A program made the position numbers and the translations under genes. From RHKX01 sp963743875 (lineage in GTDB: Bacteria > Actinomycetota > Thermoleophilia > Solirubrobacterales > 70-9), in assembly GCA_963743875.1 (NCBI GenBank), contig CAVURM010000001.1:1352598-1416597 (forward strand): a stretch of 64,000 bases of DNA, read 5' to 3'. Numbering within the stretch: position 1 is the stretch's first letter; every line of letters starts with the position of its first letter. The notes below the pieces were generated by a model. It had not been told where the DNA came from and did not search any database. It saw nothing but the letters and a program-made list of their open reading frames with translations. Shown here piece after piece: positions 8,882-18,187 of the stretch.

Positions 8882-10265
8882 AGAGATGCCGACGGGCCCC
8901 ACGCGACTCCGTAAACTCGCCGGCGCCGGCCGTGCCGCGCTGGTTCGCATCGGGTCGGATCGCTCGATTCGGCGGGCGCTCACCACTACGTTGGCGGGTG
9001 GCCTCGGCCTCCAGCTGACGTTGCTGGCCACGGGTGTGCTGCTGGCCCGCGCGCTCGGGCCGGAGGACCGGGGTTACATGGCCATGCTGACGCTCGTCTC
9101 CGCGATCGCCTGGCAACTCGGTGGTCTCGGCATTCCGCTTGGGCTCACCTTCGCGACGGCGCGGGCCCCGGAGGCAGCGACACGGATCGTCGCATCGCTG
9201 CGGACAGCGATACGGGTCCAGGTGGCGTTGGCAGTCATCGGAGCGGCGGCGGTTCTCGCGCTCTTGACCCTGGGCACGCCCAGCTACGTCCAGGTCGGCG
9301 CCGCGATGACCGTCCTCGCCATCGCACCGGCGGTTTATCAACGGTGCGGGCTGGGGGTTCTCCAGGGCCTTCGCCGGTTTCGCAGCTTCAACCTGTGGCG
9401 GATCGCCCCGAACGCCCTCTTCGCTGCCGTCGCAGCCGGGTTCCTCATCGCCGGGTTGACGAGCTTCGCGGCGTACGCTGCCGCTTGGGCGGCGAGCCGT
9501 TCGATCTTCACCATCGCCACCCAGCGGGCGGCGCGGCGGGCTGCCGCCGAGGCCGAGACGGGGGCCGGCGAGAGCCCGGATCCGCACGCCATCCTGAAGT
9601 TCGGTCGCAAGGCGCTGTTCGGCGGCTCTCCGCCGGTCGAGAACTTCCGTATCGACCAGTCGGTGGTGGCCCTGTTTCTGGCACCCAGCGCACTTGGCTT
9701 CTACGTCACAGCACTCGCGTTCACCAATCTGCCGCGCTTCGTCGCTCAGAGCTTCGCGCTCGTGTCGACCCCGACCGTCGCCAGGCAAGAGTCCCACCGC
9801 AATGCGAGGCGCTCGATGTGGATGTTCTTCTGGGTATCGATGCCGTTCTATCTCGCCGTCTCGATCCCGCTTTGGATTGCGGCTCCAGAGCTGGCCCGCT
9901 TCTTCTTCGGTGCGGAGTTCGCAGAGGCCGGCGGCATCTCGCGCATCCTGCTCGTAGCCACGGTGCTTTTTTGCGCCCGCCGGGTCCTCGCCGACTCCGC
10001 CCGTGGCGCCGGTTACCCGGGCATCGGCAGCCTCGCCGAGATCGCGGCTTTGATCTCGGTGATACCGCTGCTCGCCGTCGGCATCCCGACGTGGGGAGTC
10101 GACGGCGTCGGCTATGCGCTCGTCGCCTCCTCAGCGATCGCGCTGGCCGTTCTCGTCGGTGGGCTCCTCCGAGCTGACGGGAGACCCGTTCCGGCCGCCT
10201 GGTCGGACATCCGGGAGCGCGCCGCCCGCCGGTCGGCGGCGCCGGTCGGCGAGCTCGCCGCATGA
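8871..10265 (+). CDS. Wzx-type polysaccharide flippase (MATE/MVF superfamily)
   Basis: A polytopic membrane protein of about 465 residues with roughly 12-14 hydrophobic segments. LLARALGPEDRGYMAMLTL near the N-terminus is the usual signature of O-antigen/teichoic-acid flippases. It would move undecaprenyl-diphosphate repeat units across the membrane before polymerisation. The ATG at 8871 lies inside the previous coding end; the ATG at 8886 is an equally possible start. Its stop overlaps the start of the next gene (CATGA), so flippase and the fourth sulfotransferase are translationally coupled. Confidence 0.88.
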   Translation: MPTEEMPTGPTRLRKLAGAGRAALVRIGSDRSIRRALTTTLAGGLGLQLTLLATGVLLARALGPEDRGYMAMLTLVSAIAWQLGGLGIPLGLTFATARAPEAATRIVASLRTAIRVQVALAVIGAAAVLALLTLGTPSYVQVGAAMTVLAIAPAVYQRCGLGVLQGLRRFRSFNLWRIAPNALFAAVAAGFLIAGLTSFAAYAAAWAASRSIFTIATQRAARRAAAEAETGAGESPDPHAILKFGRKALFGGSPPVENFRIDQSVVALFLAPSALGFYVTALAFTNLPRFVAQSFALVSTPTVARQESHRNARRSMWMFFWVSMPFYLAVSIPLWIAAPELARFFFGAEFAEAGGISRILLVATVLFCARRVLADSARGAGYPGIGSLAEIAALISVIPLLAVGIPTWGVDGVGYALVASSAIALAVLVGGLLRADGRPVPAAWSDIRERAARRSAAPVGELAA

Positions 10266-11068
10266 CCGAGATAACCGACACGCTCAAGTATCGGCTGCCA
10301 CTCCGCAGGCCGTTGGTGACGTTCCGCCACCGCGGCGTTTCCCGGCGCGACGTCTTCCTGGCTTCCTACCCGCGTTCGGGCAGCACGTGGCTGAGATTCA
10401 TGCTGGTACAGGCCCTTGGCCACAAGAGCGACTACGAGAACATCCGCGAGATGATCCCGCCGGTCGGGCGCCAGTCGAGGGCGCTCGCCCGGCTCCCGGA
10501 CGGTGGCCGCGTGATCAAGAGCCACGAACGGCGCGAATTCCCGTTCGGGCGACGCTGCAGCCGAGCGATCTACCTGCTGCGGGACGGACGCGACGTCGCG
10601 GTCTCCTATTACTTCTTCATGCGTCGCAACGGGACTTTCTCCGGCTCCTTCTCGGATTTCATACCCCTGTTCGTCAGGGGGCATATGGACGGTTACGGGC
10701 CGTGGCAAGCCCACGTGAGCTCGTGGCTCGACAGTCCGCTGGCGGGGTCGGGCCATCTCCACGTGATCAGGTACGAGGACCTGCTCGCAGACCCGCAGCG
10801 CTGCCTGGGCGCAGCCGTGGATTTCCTAGGCGTGACGGTCGACGAAATCCGGCTCCGAGATGCCGTGGAAGCGAACCGATTCGACCGCATGCGCCAGCGT
10901 TCAAGCCGATCCCCGAGGGTCCAATCGACAGCGGTCAGGGGCGACATACCGATCGTCCGGAAGGGCGCGGCCGGCGATTGGAGAAACCACTTCAGCGAGG
11001 CCGACCGAAGGACCTTCACAAGACACGCCGGGACCCAGCTCGAGCGCTGCTGCTACGACCTCGGCTGA
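10262..11068 (+). CDS. Sulfotransferase family 1 protein (4)
   Basis: 268 residues with the clearest family-1 pattern in the cluster: ASYPRSGSTWLRFML (PAPS 5' loop), YLLRDGRDVAVSYY (3' motif), a RYEDLLADP block and a C-terminal RKGAAGDWRNHFS, equal to the R-K-G-x2-G-D-W-x2-F motif of eukaryotic-like sulfotransferases. A cytosolic PAPS:carbohydrate sulfotransferase is expected. Its end overlaps the convergent GT4 gene by 16 bp. Acceptor unknown. Confidence 0.9.
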   Translation: MTEITDTLKYRLPLRRPLVTFRHRGVSRRDVFLASYPRSGSTWLRFMLVQALGHKSDYENIREMIPPVGRQSRALARLPDGGRVIKSHERREFPFGRRCSRAIYLLRDGRDVAVSYYFFMRRNGTFSGSFSDFIPLFVRGHMDGYGPWQAHVSSWLDSPLAGSGHLHVIRYEDLLADPQRCLGAAVDFLGVTVDEIRLRDAVEANRFDRMRQRSSRSPRVQSTAVRGDIPIVRKGAAGDWRNHFSEADRRTFTRHAGTQLERCCYDLG

Positions 11069-12237
11069 GTGCGCTCCTCTATCACCTCGGCATACATCGT
11101 CTCGATCCGACGCACGTAGTCTCCGGGGTCGTGATTGGCTCGCACGCCCTCCTGGCCGGCGACCGAGAGGCGAGTCCACAGATCACGGTCCTCGTGCAGA
11201 CGGGACGCCGCCTTCGAGAGGGCGTTCACATCGGCCGTTGCGACGAGGATCCCTCCGGCGCCAGAGTCGACGTACTCACTGAGGCCACCGCTGGCGTAGG
11301 CGACGACCGGGGTGCCCTCGATCATCGCCTCGAGGGTGACGAGCCCAGCCGGCTCGGCCCACCGCGAGGGAACGAGCAGGGCTCGTGACCCGCGGATGAT
11401 CGGACCCAACTCCTCGGGGCTCAGCTGTCCAGCGAAATTCAGATTGGGAATCCCCGACGCGTCCCGCCTGACCTCGTCTGAGAGTACCCCGGCGCCGGCG
11501 ATCGTCACGGTGAGCTCGGGGTGGCGGCGAGCGACACCGATCACGTCTCGGACTCCCTTCGCGGGCACGAGGCGGCCGAGGAAGAGCAGACCCGATCGTT
11601 GATCGAAGCCGGGCACGGGAGTGCTGGGTCGGCCGGCGGTGAACAGCCGCAGCTCCTGGGCCTCGATGCCATGCTTGGCATATGCTCGTCGCACCGCGCT
11701 CGACGCCACGATCCAACGATCCACTCGCGGTACATGGCAGCGCTTCCGGAGGACCAGTCCGGCGGTGTTGAATCCTCGTTCCGGCAGGGTTGGCGACGTC
11801 CGGTCGACGGCACCTCCTGCGTCGTCCTCGGCATTGGCGGAGATGAACTCATAGTCATGAGCGGTTTGCACGATTGGCACGCCCTGGGCGGCTGCGACGA
11901 CTACCGGGGCCACGGAGAGCTGCGGGTACGCCTTGTGGATGTGGACGACGTCGGGTCGTTCCTCCTCGATCAGGCTCTTCATCGCGCGGGCGGCACCCCG
12001 GTTCCAGATCAGATTGGCGGCGATCCGGATCGTGCGGAAGCCCGGCGGCGACTGGCGCGTTAGGTGGGTAACCACTGGGGTGATGTATTCGCCTGGGAAC
12101 GGAAACGGTGCTGAAGGACGTGACGAGAGAAAGCGCACTCGATGCCCGCGTGCGGCCAGCAGGCTCGCAAGCTCGATCGCGTGGCGGTCGGCTCCACCCG
12201 TGACCTCGACGTACTTGTTGATGAATATGACTCTCAT
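11053..12237 (-). CDS. Glycosyltransferase family 4 (second)
   Basis: 394-residue GT-B enzyme. The N-terminus INKYVEVTGGADRHAIELA has the G-G-x2-x3-x-L acceptor-side motif. The C-terminal part shows GRLVPAKGV and the E-x7-E region around VPSRWAEPAGLVTLEAM, the donor-binding hallmark of GT4. It starts only 18 bp from the divergent co-polymerase gene, so any promoter for one must lie within the coding start of the other. It probably adds a sugar to the growing repeat unit; which one is not deducible. Confidence 0.9.
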   Translation of the reverse strand: MRVIFINKYVEVTGGADRHAIELASLLAARGHRVRFLSSRPSAPFPFPGEYITPVVTHLTRQSPPGFRTIRIAANLIWNRGAARAMKSLIEEERPDVVHIHKAYPQLSVAPVVVAAAQGVPIVQTAHDYEFISANAEDDAGGAVDRTSPTLPERGFNTAGLVLRKRCHVPRVDRWIVASSAVRRAYAKHGIEAQELRLFTAGRPSTPVPGFDQRSGLLFLGRLVPAKGVRDVIGVARRHPELTVTIAGAGVLSDEVRRDASGIPNLNFAGQLSPEELGPIIRGSRALLVPSRWAEPAGLVTLEAMIEGTPVVAYASGGLSEYVDSGAGGILVATADVNALSKAASRLHEDRDLWTRLSVAGQEGVRANHDPGDYVRRIETMYAEVIEERTQPRS

Positions 12238-12255
12238 CGGATTGGACGACTCTCA

Positions 12256-13866
12256 ATGAACGACTCAGAATCCTTCAACTCGCGCACCCACCACCGGGAT
12301 CGGGAAGCAACGGATATCGAACTATCCTCCAGGGCCACGCTCCACGGTCTGCTCCGGCATGGTTGGATCATTGGAGGATGCGTCCTGCTCGCGGCGGGGC
12401 TGGCGCTGCTTGCATCGCAGCTGCAGACCAAGCAGTACACGGCCGATGCGTCGCTGCTCTTCCGCGACCCCGGGGTCGCCCAGCAGGTGTTCGACAATCC
12501 CGTGCTCGCGAACGTGGATGCGGACCGGACTGGAGCGACCAACTTGCGGCTCGTGTCCCTCGACGTCGTAGCGGATCTGACCGCCGCCGACCTTCCCGGC
12601 GACCTCAACGGCAGCGAGGTTTCCGACATGGTCGCGATCGAAAGCGACCCGCAGGCCGACGTCGTCACGATACGAGCGACCGATGACAGCCCGGAGTTCG
12701 CGGCACAGACTGCGAACACCTTCGCCGGCAACTACATCAAGTTCCGGCGCGACGCCGACCGCGAAAAGATCCAAACTGCCAGGAGACTGCTCGAGAACCG
12801 CCTCGAGGGGCTGAGCAGTGAGCAGCGCCTGGGCTCGGTGGGCGAGGCGCTCGCCCGGCAGATCGGTCGTCTCCGAACCCTCGAGGCCATCCAGACAGGC
12901 AACGCCGAGCTGGTCCAGGATGCAACGGTCCCGACGTCGGCCTCGTCGCCGAAGACCGCGCGAAACGTCTTGCTCGCGTCAATCTTCGGGCTCGTCGTCG
13001 GTCTTGGATTGGCGCTTGTCGCAACCCGCATGAGCCGGAAGGTCCGTGATCCGGACGATTTCGAGGCGGCGTTCGGTGGCCTGCCGGTGCTGGCGTCGAT
13101 TCCCGATGTAAAAGCATTGCGTAGCTCCGGCAGCGGGATCCGCGAGTTGATGGGCGCCTATCCCGAGGCGGTGCAGATGCTTCGAACCCGACTGCGCTAC
13201 TTCAACCCCGGCCGCGAATTCAAGTCGGTCCTGGTCACGTCACCCGCGGTCGGCGACGGGAAGACCACCATCGCCTGGAGCCTGGCTGCGAGCGCCGCTG
13301 CCGCCGGGGTCAGGACGATCCTGGTCGAGGCCGATCTTCACCGCCCGCGCATCGCCGCGCGGGCCGGCGCCGAGTCGTCTCCGGGCCTTTCCGAGGTACT
13401 CAGGTACGAGTGTTCGCTCGAGAAGGCAATCCAATCGTTGCCCATAGCTCCGGATGGGCGCAACGGGACGACGGTGTCCTCGCTCGACGTGATCGTCGCC
13501 GGGTCCCATCCTCCAGCGCCGGCGCAGCTGCTCGAGAGCGACGAGATGCAGCGCTGCGAGGAGGCACTCGAGGCAAAGTACGAGCTGGTCGTCATCGACA
13601 CCCCCCCGATCTCCCGGGTGGCGGATGCGATCCCCCTCCTTGCGCGGGCGGACGGCGTCCTGGTCGTCGTCCAACCCGGCCGGACGACGCGCGATGACGT
13701 GATCGAACTGAGCGAGCAGCTGCGCAGCCTCGGAGCCCCGGTCCTCGGGATAGTCGCCAACCGGGTCTCCTCCCGCGAACCGTACGCCCGCTACTACGGC
13801 GACGACGGGCCGACCAATGGGAAACCGCCCGCGGTCGATCAGGCGGCTCTGATCCGGTCCGGCTGA
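12256..13866 (+). CDS. Wzz/Wzc-like polysaccharide co-polymerase with BY-kinase domain
   Basis: About 536 residues from the ATG at 12256. The N-terminal Wzz region has a transmembrane helix (GWIIGGCVLLAAGLALLAS), a periplasmic domain with a short coiled-coil stretch, and a second helix (NVLLASIFGLVVGLGLALVA). The cytoplasmic C-terminal half is a tyrosine-autokinase/ParA-like domain with Walker A SPAVGDGKTTIAW, Walker A' TILVEADLHRPR and Walker B VVIDTPP. The Tyr cluster is reduced to one YARYYG near the end, far fewer than in enterobacterial Wzc. It would set chain length and gate export with the polymerase encoded next. Confidence 0.88.
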   Translation: MNDSESFNSRTHHRDREATDIELSSRATLHGLLRHGWIIGGCVLLAAGLALLASQLQTKQYTADASLLFRDPGVAQQVFDNPVLANVDADRTGATNLRLVSLDVVADLTAADLPGDLNGSEVSDMVAIESDPQADVVTIRATDDSPEFAAQTANTFAGNYIKFRRDADREKIQTARRLLENRLEGLSSEQRLGSVGEALARQIGRLRTLEAIQTGNAELVQDATVPTSASSPKTARNVLLASIFGLVVGLGLALVATRMSRKVRDPDDFEAAFGGLPVLASIPDVKALRSSGSGIRELMGAYPEAVQMLRTRLRYFNPGREFKSVLVTSPAVGDGKTTIAWSLAASAAAAGVRTILVEADLHRPRIAARAGAESSPGLSEVLRYECSLEKAIQSLPIAPDGRNGTTVSSLDVIVAGSHPPAPAQLLESDEMQRCEEALEAKYELVVIDTPPISRVADAIPLLARADGVLVVVQPGRTTRDDVIELSEQLRSLGAPVLGIVANRVSSREPYARYYGDDGPTNGKPPAVDQAALIRSG

Positions 13867-13896
13867 GCGAAGCCGGGATCTTCAGGCAGGAGTCCG

Positions 13897-15438
13897 ATGC
13901 GGGTCGAACGAGAAGGAGAGCTTCACAGCAACGTCGGCCTGGTTGCCGACCTGCGTCCCGTGGAGCCGGCCGCCCGCCCTCGCCGGACGCCGAGCGGCGA
14001 GCTCGCGGTGTGGTTCATCCCGATCGGACTCGTCGCTATCGGGATGGTCTTCTTCGCCGCCTTCGTCGCCACCGGCGAGATCTCCCACCTCCAGTGCTCG
14101 GTCGCCCTCGTGGTCACGGCCATCCCGTTCACGATCGCAGCGGCCGAGCGGCCCAAGCGGATCCTCCACCCGCTCTCGGTCTTCGGCTTCACACTTTTAC
14201 TGGGGTTCGCCGGGCAGACCGTCTTCCTGACCCAGAGCAGCTCCGAGGGGGCCTCCGGTCTGCTCTCTGGGCTCGGGGACACCGAGGTGCTGACGGAAGG
14301 GCTCCTTGTGATGAGCGTCGGGATCGGGGTGATGGCGATCGGGTACCTGGCCGTGGGCACGCAGGCGGTGCCCCGGCCCGGGCGCTTCCTGCGTCGCGCC
14401 GTCGAGCGCGGCTTCAGCCGGCCGTCTCCGCGCCGCGCCTTCTGGGCGGTGGTCGTCCTGTGCGGGATCGCGATGGTCGCCTTCGCTTTATACGCGCCGA
14501 AGGTGGGAATCCAGAGCCCCGCCGAACTGCTCACCTCTCGCAAGCGCTACGGGGAGATCCAGGGGGGCGAGACCGTCTTCGGCTATTACAGGTTCGCCAT
14601 CTCGCTGGCCGGCATCGCCTTCCTGATCGGGGTCTTCACCCTGGTGCGCCGGCGCGTCCCGCTGCGCTCGGGCCTCGGGGCGGCGGTGCTGGTGGCATTG
14701 CTGCTGACGGCGGCATACGCGACGGTCACGAGCAGCCGGACCGAGCTCTTCGCGACGCTCGGCGCCGCGGCGTTCATGGCGATCGCAATCAGGGGCCGGG
14801 AGCCCCGGATGAGGGTGATCGTGGTCTGCATCGCGGCGGCGTTGCTCGCCGTCACGCTACTCGGCGGCCTGCGAGCTGTGAACCAGGGGCAGGCCGGCTC
14901 GCTCTCGGAGACGACCGGCACGGAGGCCCTGGTCGAGGACGTGTTCGGCTCGCGGACATGGGCGGCGATCGGCCCGACGTCTGTGCTCGTGGATCGGGTG
15001 CCCGATGCCTATCCGTTTCAATACGGCAAGACGATGTTCTCGATCCTGTGGGCGCCGGTCCCGAGGACCGCCTGGCCCGAGAAGCCCCCCGTTCGCCTCG
15101 GTCCGGTGATCAGCCCCGCGGTCTTCGGCTTCGACGTCGATCGACGAACCGGTGATCCCCCCGGGCTGGTCGGCGAGCTGTGGTTGAACGGGGGCATGAT
15201 CGTGGTGGTCATCGGTATGGCGCTCTTCGGTGCGCTGCTGAGACGGGTGGAGCGTTGGCACCGATTGGCGCCGGCGACCGGCGGACTCACGGCAATCCCC
15301 TATGGGGTACTCGTGGTGGCTCTGTGTCTGAGGCTCCCGGTGAGCGACGTCACCGGGGTGGCGATCTCGATCATCGAGGAACTGCCCCTCCTGGCGCTCC
15401 TCGTGTGGGCCGTGAGGGCCCCGGCCGGCGAGATCTAG
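13897..15438 (+). CDS. O-antigen/exopolysaccharide polymerase-like membrane protein (Wzy-type)
   Basis: 513 residues with about 11-12 predicted membrane segments and a long extracytoplasmic loop near residues 335-430 (YPFQYGKTMF ... GDPPGLVGELWLNGG), the shape of oligosaccharide-repeat polymerases. The segment SPAELLTSRKRYGEIQGGE is reminiscent of the wzy/EpsG-like oligosaccharide-repeat polymerase family. A good ribosome site (AGGAG, 5 nt spacing) precedes the ATG. Sequence conservation in this family is low, so the call leans on topology and on lying next to the co-polymerase and flippase. Confidence 0.78.
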   Translation: MRVEREGELHSNVGLVADLRPVEPAARPRRTPSGELAVWFIPIGLVAIGMVFFAAFVATGEISHLQCSVALVVTAIPFTIAAAERPKRILHPLSVFGFTLLLGFAGQTVFLTQSSSEGASGLLSGLGDTEVLTEGLLVMSVGIGVMAIGYLAVGTQAVPRPGRFLRRAVERGFSRPSPRRAFWAVVVLCGIAMVAFALYAPKVGIQSPAELLTSRKRYGEIQGGETVFGYYRFAISLAGIAFLIGVFTLVRRRVPLRSGLGAAVLVALLLTAAYATVTSSRTELFATLGAAAFMAIAIRGREPRMRVIVVCIAAALLAVTLLGGLRAVNQGQAGSLSETTGTEALVEDVFGSRTWAAIGPTSVLVDRVPDAYPFQYGKTMFSILWAPVPRTAWPEKPPVRLGPVISPAVFGFDVDRRTGDPPGLVGELWLNGGMIVVVIGMALFGALLRRVERWHRLAPATGGLTAIPYGVLVVALCLRLPVSDVTGVAISIIEELPLLALLVWAVRAPAGEI

Positions 15439-15442
15439 AGTG

Positions 15443-16285
15443 CTACCAGGGCGCCGCCAGATCGAAGCTTGTGACGGTACCCGCCTCGCGGTTGCGCTCG
15501 ACGCGGATCTCTCCGCCGTGGGCATTCACGATTCGCTTGCTGATCGCCAGGCCGAGGCAGCCCCGCCGAGGCATCTCCCCGTTCGAACGCTGGAAGGCCT
15601 TCGCCAAGTCGGGCTGGATTCCCGCTCCGTTGTCGCTGATTACGAAGCGCCAGCGAGTGACCGCTCTCGCGGAGGTGATGCGGATCTGCAGCGGACGACG
15701 GAGGTCGCCCGCCTTGAGGGAATTGGAGAGCAGGTTCTGGAACAGGCGCGTGAGAGCGTCCGGGTCGCCGAAGGTCCACGGCAACGGCCCCCAGGTGATC
15801 GACGCCTGCGTCGCGGCGATGCGAGCTTCCAGGTTGGCCATCGCGTCGGCGAGGACGAGGTTGACGTCAACCGGCCGCTGGCGCTCCGCCGCTGCCCCGT
15901 CGGTGGATTGCAGGACCGCATCGATCAGGGAGTCCAGGCGCGCCAGCCCGGCACGGATCCCGATCAGATCCCGCCCCACGTCCTGATCGGGATCGGAGGC
16001 GAGCCGCAGCTCGAGCGCATCCGCGAAGAGGGCAATCGTGGAGAGCCCCTCCCTGAGGTCGTGGGCGAGCACGTCGGACGCTTCCTCGAGGCGTGCCTTC
16101 TCACGTTCGAGCTCCAGTACCCGCAGGGCGAGGGCCGCCTTGGCGACGGCGACGCCGTTGAAGGCCTCTGGGGCGATCATGCCGTTGCCGTTGGAGGCGA
16201 AGCCCGCAGCGGGCGGCGGGAGTGCGTTGCGCGCCCTCGGAACGAAGCTCGTCCCGGCCGCATGCGTGGATGCACGTCCCTTCAT
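15443..16285 (-). CDS. Soluble sensor histidine kinase
   Basis: 280 residues. A coiled-coil stretch (LELEREKARLEEASDVLAHDLREG) leads into the H-box, with His in LAHDL. The HATPase region follows with the N-box FQNLLSNSL, G1 box DNGAGI and G2 box RGCLGLAISKRI. There is no membrane helix and no recognisable sensor domain before the coil, so the signal may come from a partner protein. It is divergent, by 50 bp, from two response regulators that are its likely partners, and its stop lies 4 bp from that of the polysaccharide polymerase. Confidence 0.85.
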   Translation of the reverse strand: MKGRASTHAAGTSFVPRARNALPPPAAGFASNGNGMIAPEAFNGVAVAKAALALRVLELEREKARLEEASDVLAHDLREGLSTIALFADALELRLASDPDQDVGRDLIGIRAGLARLDSLIDAVLQSTDGAAAERQRPVDVNLVLADAMANLEARIAATQASITWGPLPWTFGDPDALTRLFQNLLSNSLKAGDLRRPLQIRITSARAVTRWRFVISDNGAGIQPDLAKAFQRSNGEMPRRGCLGLAISKRIVNAHGGEIRVERNREAGTVTSFDLAAPW

Positions 16286-16335
16286 CTACCTGAACAACGC
16301 GGCAACCACTCAGGACCTTGCGCCCCGGTGCTTCG

Positions 16336-16974
16336 ATGATTCGGGTACTGGTCGCCGACGACTTCGAGCTCGTCCGCCAAGGAGTCGAGAACGCCCTTGC
16401 CGGGCACCCCGAGATCGAGGTGGTCGGCCACGCCGCCGACGGGCTCGAGGCGGTCGAGCGCGCGTGGCGCCTGCAACCCGATGTACTCATCCTCGACCTG
16501 CGGATGTCGGAGCACGGCGGCATGGAGGCGCTCGACGTGTGCAGGGCGGAGCTTCCCGAGCTCAGGGTCCTGATCCTGACCGCAAACGAGAACCCCGACA
16601 ACGCGCTCGCGGCGATGGCCGCCGGCGCGAAGGGCTACCTGACGAAGCGGGCCAGTGCGGAGGAGCTCTCCGGCGCGGTGATCGCCGTGCACCATGGCCG
16701 CAGGGTCGTGACTCCGTCGCTCGAGCATCGCCGCTCGCAGGCGGTGCTCTCTCCGGCCGGCGGCTATCAAGCCCGGAGGCTCCCCGCTCTGACCAACCGC
16801 CAGCGCTCGATCACCCACCTCGTCAGCATCGGGCTGACCGACGGCGAGATAGCCGGGCGCCTCTTCCTCTCGGTTCGAACCGTTCAATACGAGGTCGCCG
16901 CGGTGAAACGGCGCGCCAGTCTCAACAGGCGATCGGAGATCGCCTGTTGGGCGGTTCTCAACTCACTCGGATGA
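16336..16974 (+). CDS. NarL/LuxR-type response regulator (1)
   Basis: 213 residues from the ATG at 16336. The receiver domain has the acidic pair in VADDF, phospho-acceptor Asp in LILDLRM, Thr in ILTANE and Lys in GYLTKRA. The C-terminal HTH begins LTNRQRSI and contains RTVQYEVAAVKRRA. The recognition helix differs from the usual R-T-V-x-x-H-V-x-x-I: His is replaced by Glu, so its target site may be unusual. Divergent from the histidine kinase and followed by a second regulator. Confidence 0.88.
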   Translation: MIRVLVADDFELVRQGVENALAGHPEIEVVGHAADGLEAVERAWRLQPDVLILDLRMSEHGGMEALDVCRAELPELRVLILTANENPDNALAAMAAGAKGYLTKRASAEELSGAVIAVHHGRRVVTPSLEHRRSQAVLSPAGGYQARRLPALTNRQRSITHLVSIGLTDGEIAGRLFLSVRTVQYEVAAVKRRASLNRRSEIACWAVLNSLG

Positions 16975-17014
16975 CTACGCCCGCCCGCCCGCCGCTGATG
17001 GCCGCGCACGCGTG

Positions 17015-17662
17015 ATGGACATCGCGGTCCTGATCGTCGACGACTTCCCGCTGGTCAGACGCGGTCTCGAATCCGCCCTTGCGGCCGAACCGGCAATCCG
17101 GGTGGTGGGCGAGGCGGGCGACCCCTCCGAGGCACTCGAGAAGGCGCGCGTGCTGCGACCCGACGTAGTCCTGCTCGACCTGCGGCTGGGCGGCGAGAAC
17201 GGCCTCGACCTGATCGAGCACCTGACGAACGACAGCAGCGGGCTCAAGGTGCTGGTGGTCACCGCGATCGAGAAGCTCGACACGATGTGGGATGCCGCCG
17301 AGGCCGGGGCCCGCGGGTATCTGAGCAAGAGCGTCAGCGGCGGCGAGCTGCGCGGCGCGATCATCACCGTCTTCGGAGGGGGAACGGTATTCGGTTTCTC
17401 GGCCGGAGCTCACCCGGCGCTGAGCTCTCCGCGGCGCTCTTCGGTGGAGACTGCGGACTTCAAACGCCTGCTGACGGCACGCGAGCGTCAGGTGCTGACG
17501 CTGGTCGCCCACGGCAAGACCGACAGGGAAGTGGCGGAGCACCTCGCGCTCTCACACCGCACGGTGCAGAACCACCTCGCCGCGGTTCGGCGCAAAACCG
17601 GAATGCGGCGGCGTACGGAGATGGCGAGCTGGGCGGTCCTGCACATCTCCGCTGAACTCTGA
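17015..17662 (+). CDS. NarL/LuxR-type response regulator (2)
   Basis: 215 residues. The receiver has VDD in LIVDDF, Asp in LLDLRL, Thr in VVTAIE and Lys in GYLSKSV. The GerE/LuxR HTH is canonical: LTARERQVL, then HRTVQNHLAAVRRKTG. A GTG three bases upstream is an alternative start. It sits 40 bp after response regulator 1, so the two are probably co-transcribed. Two regulators beside one kinase suggests branched phosphotransfer. Proximity to the exopolysaccharide locus makes that locus the first candidate regulon. Confidence 0.88.
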   Translation: MDIAVLIVDDFPLVRRGLESALAAEPAIRVVGEAGDPSEALEKARVLRPDVVLLDLRLGGENGLDLIEHLTNDSSGLKVLVVTAIEKLDTMWDAAEAGARGYLSKSVSGGELRGAIITVFGGGTVFGFSAGAHPALSSPRRSSVETADFKRLLTARERQVLTLVAHGKTDREVAEHLALSHRTVQNHLAAVRRKTGMRRRTEMASWAVLHISAEL

Positions 17663-17715
17663 GCCGGCGGGGAGCTCTCCTCGAGCCGGTGCAGGCATTC
17701 TTCGTTCTTCTGGAA

Positions 17716-17786
17716 GCCCGGAGTGGGACTTGAACCCACGACCCCCTCCTTACCATGGAGGTGCTCTACCGCTGAGCTATCCGGGC
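17716..17786 (-). tRNA. tRNA-Thr (GGT)
   Basis: On the minus strand a 71-nt cloverleaf folds cleanly: acceptor GCCCGGA/TCCGGGC, D-stem GCTC/GAGC, anticodon stem CCTCC/GGAGG with loop ATGGTAA (anticodon GGT), T-stem GTGGG/CCCAC with loop TTCAAGT. CCA is not encoded. Reads ACC codons. Confidence 0.96.
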
Positions 17787-17876
17787 GCGTCGGCGCAGGT
17801 TAGCGGGAGGGCGCAGGACGCGTGGGCGGGTCTAGATTGATTCCGATGGAATCACTCATCTAGGGTGTCGAGACGA

Positions 17877-18167
17877 ATGAGCGAACGGCTGCCGAAGGTC
17901 CTGATGCTGACCGGCGTCACCACGATCGTGGTCGGGATCGCCCTGACGATCGCCCTCGGCATCGTCTGGCCACTGCTCGCCGTGGCGGTCGGGATCATCG
18001 ACATCGTGCTCGCGGCATTGTTCCGCTCCGGCGTGATCGGGCGGCCCGGAGGATCCATGGAGGGCGAGCCGGAGCAGGATGCCCCGACGGGTGACGGCGA
18101 GTACGGCACGCTCTCTGACGGGACGCCGATCACCGAGGACGCCAACCCGTATGCGCGAGAGGACTGA
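17877..18167 (+). CDS. Small membrane protein of unknown function
   Basis: About 96 residues. Two adjacent hydrophobic helices (VLMLTGVTTIVVGIALTIAL and IVWPLLAVAVGIIDIVLAAL) are followed by an acidic, probably disordered tail. I do not recognise the family. The ATG at 17877 follows a GAGACGA stretch; a GTG at 17865 in the same frame is an alternative. It lies between tRNA-Thr and the nuclease/tRNA-Tyr locus. Confidence 0.6.
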   Translation: MSERLPKVLMLTGVTTIVVGIALTIALGIVWPLLAVAVGIIDIVLAALFRSGVIGRPGGSMEGEPEQDAPTGDGEYGTLSDGTPITEDANPYARED

Positions 18168-18187
18168 GCGGAAGTTCCGTCCGGGAG

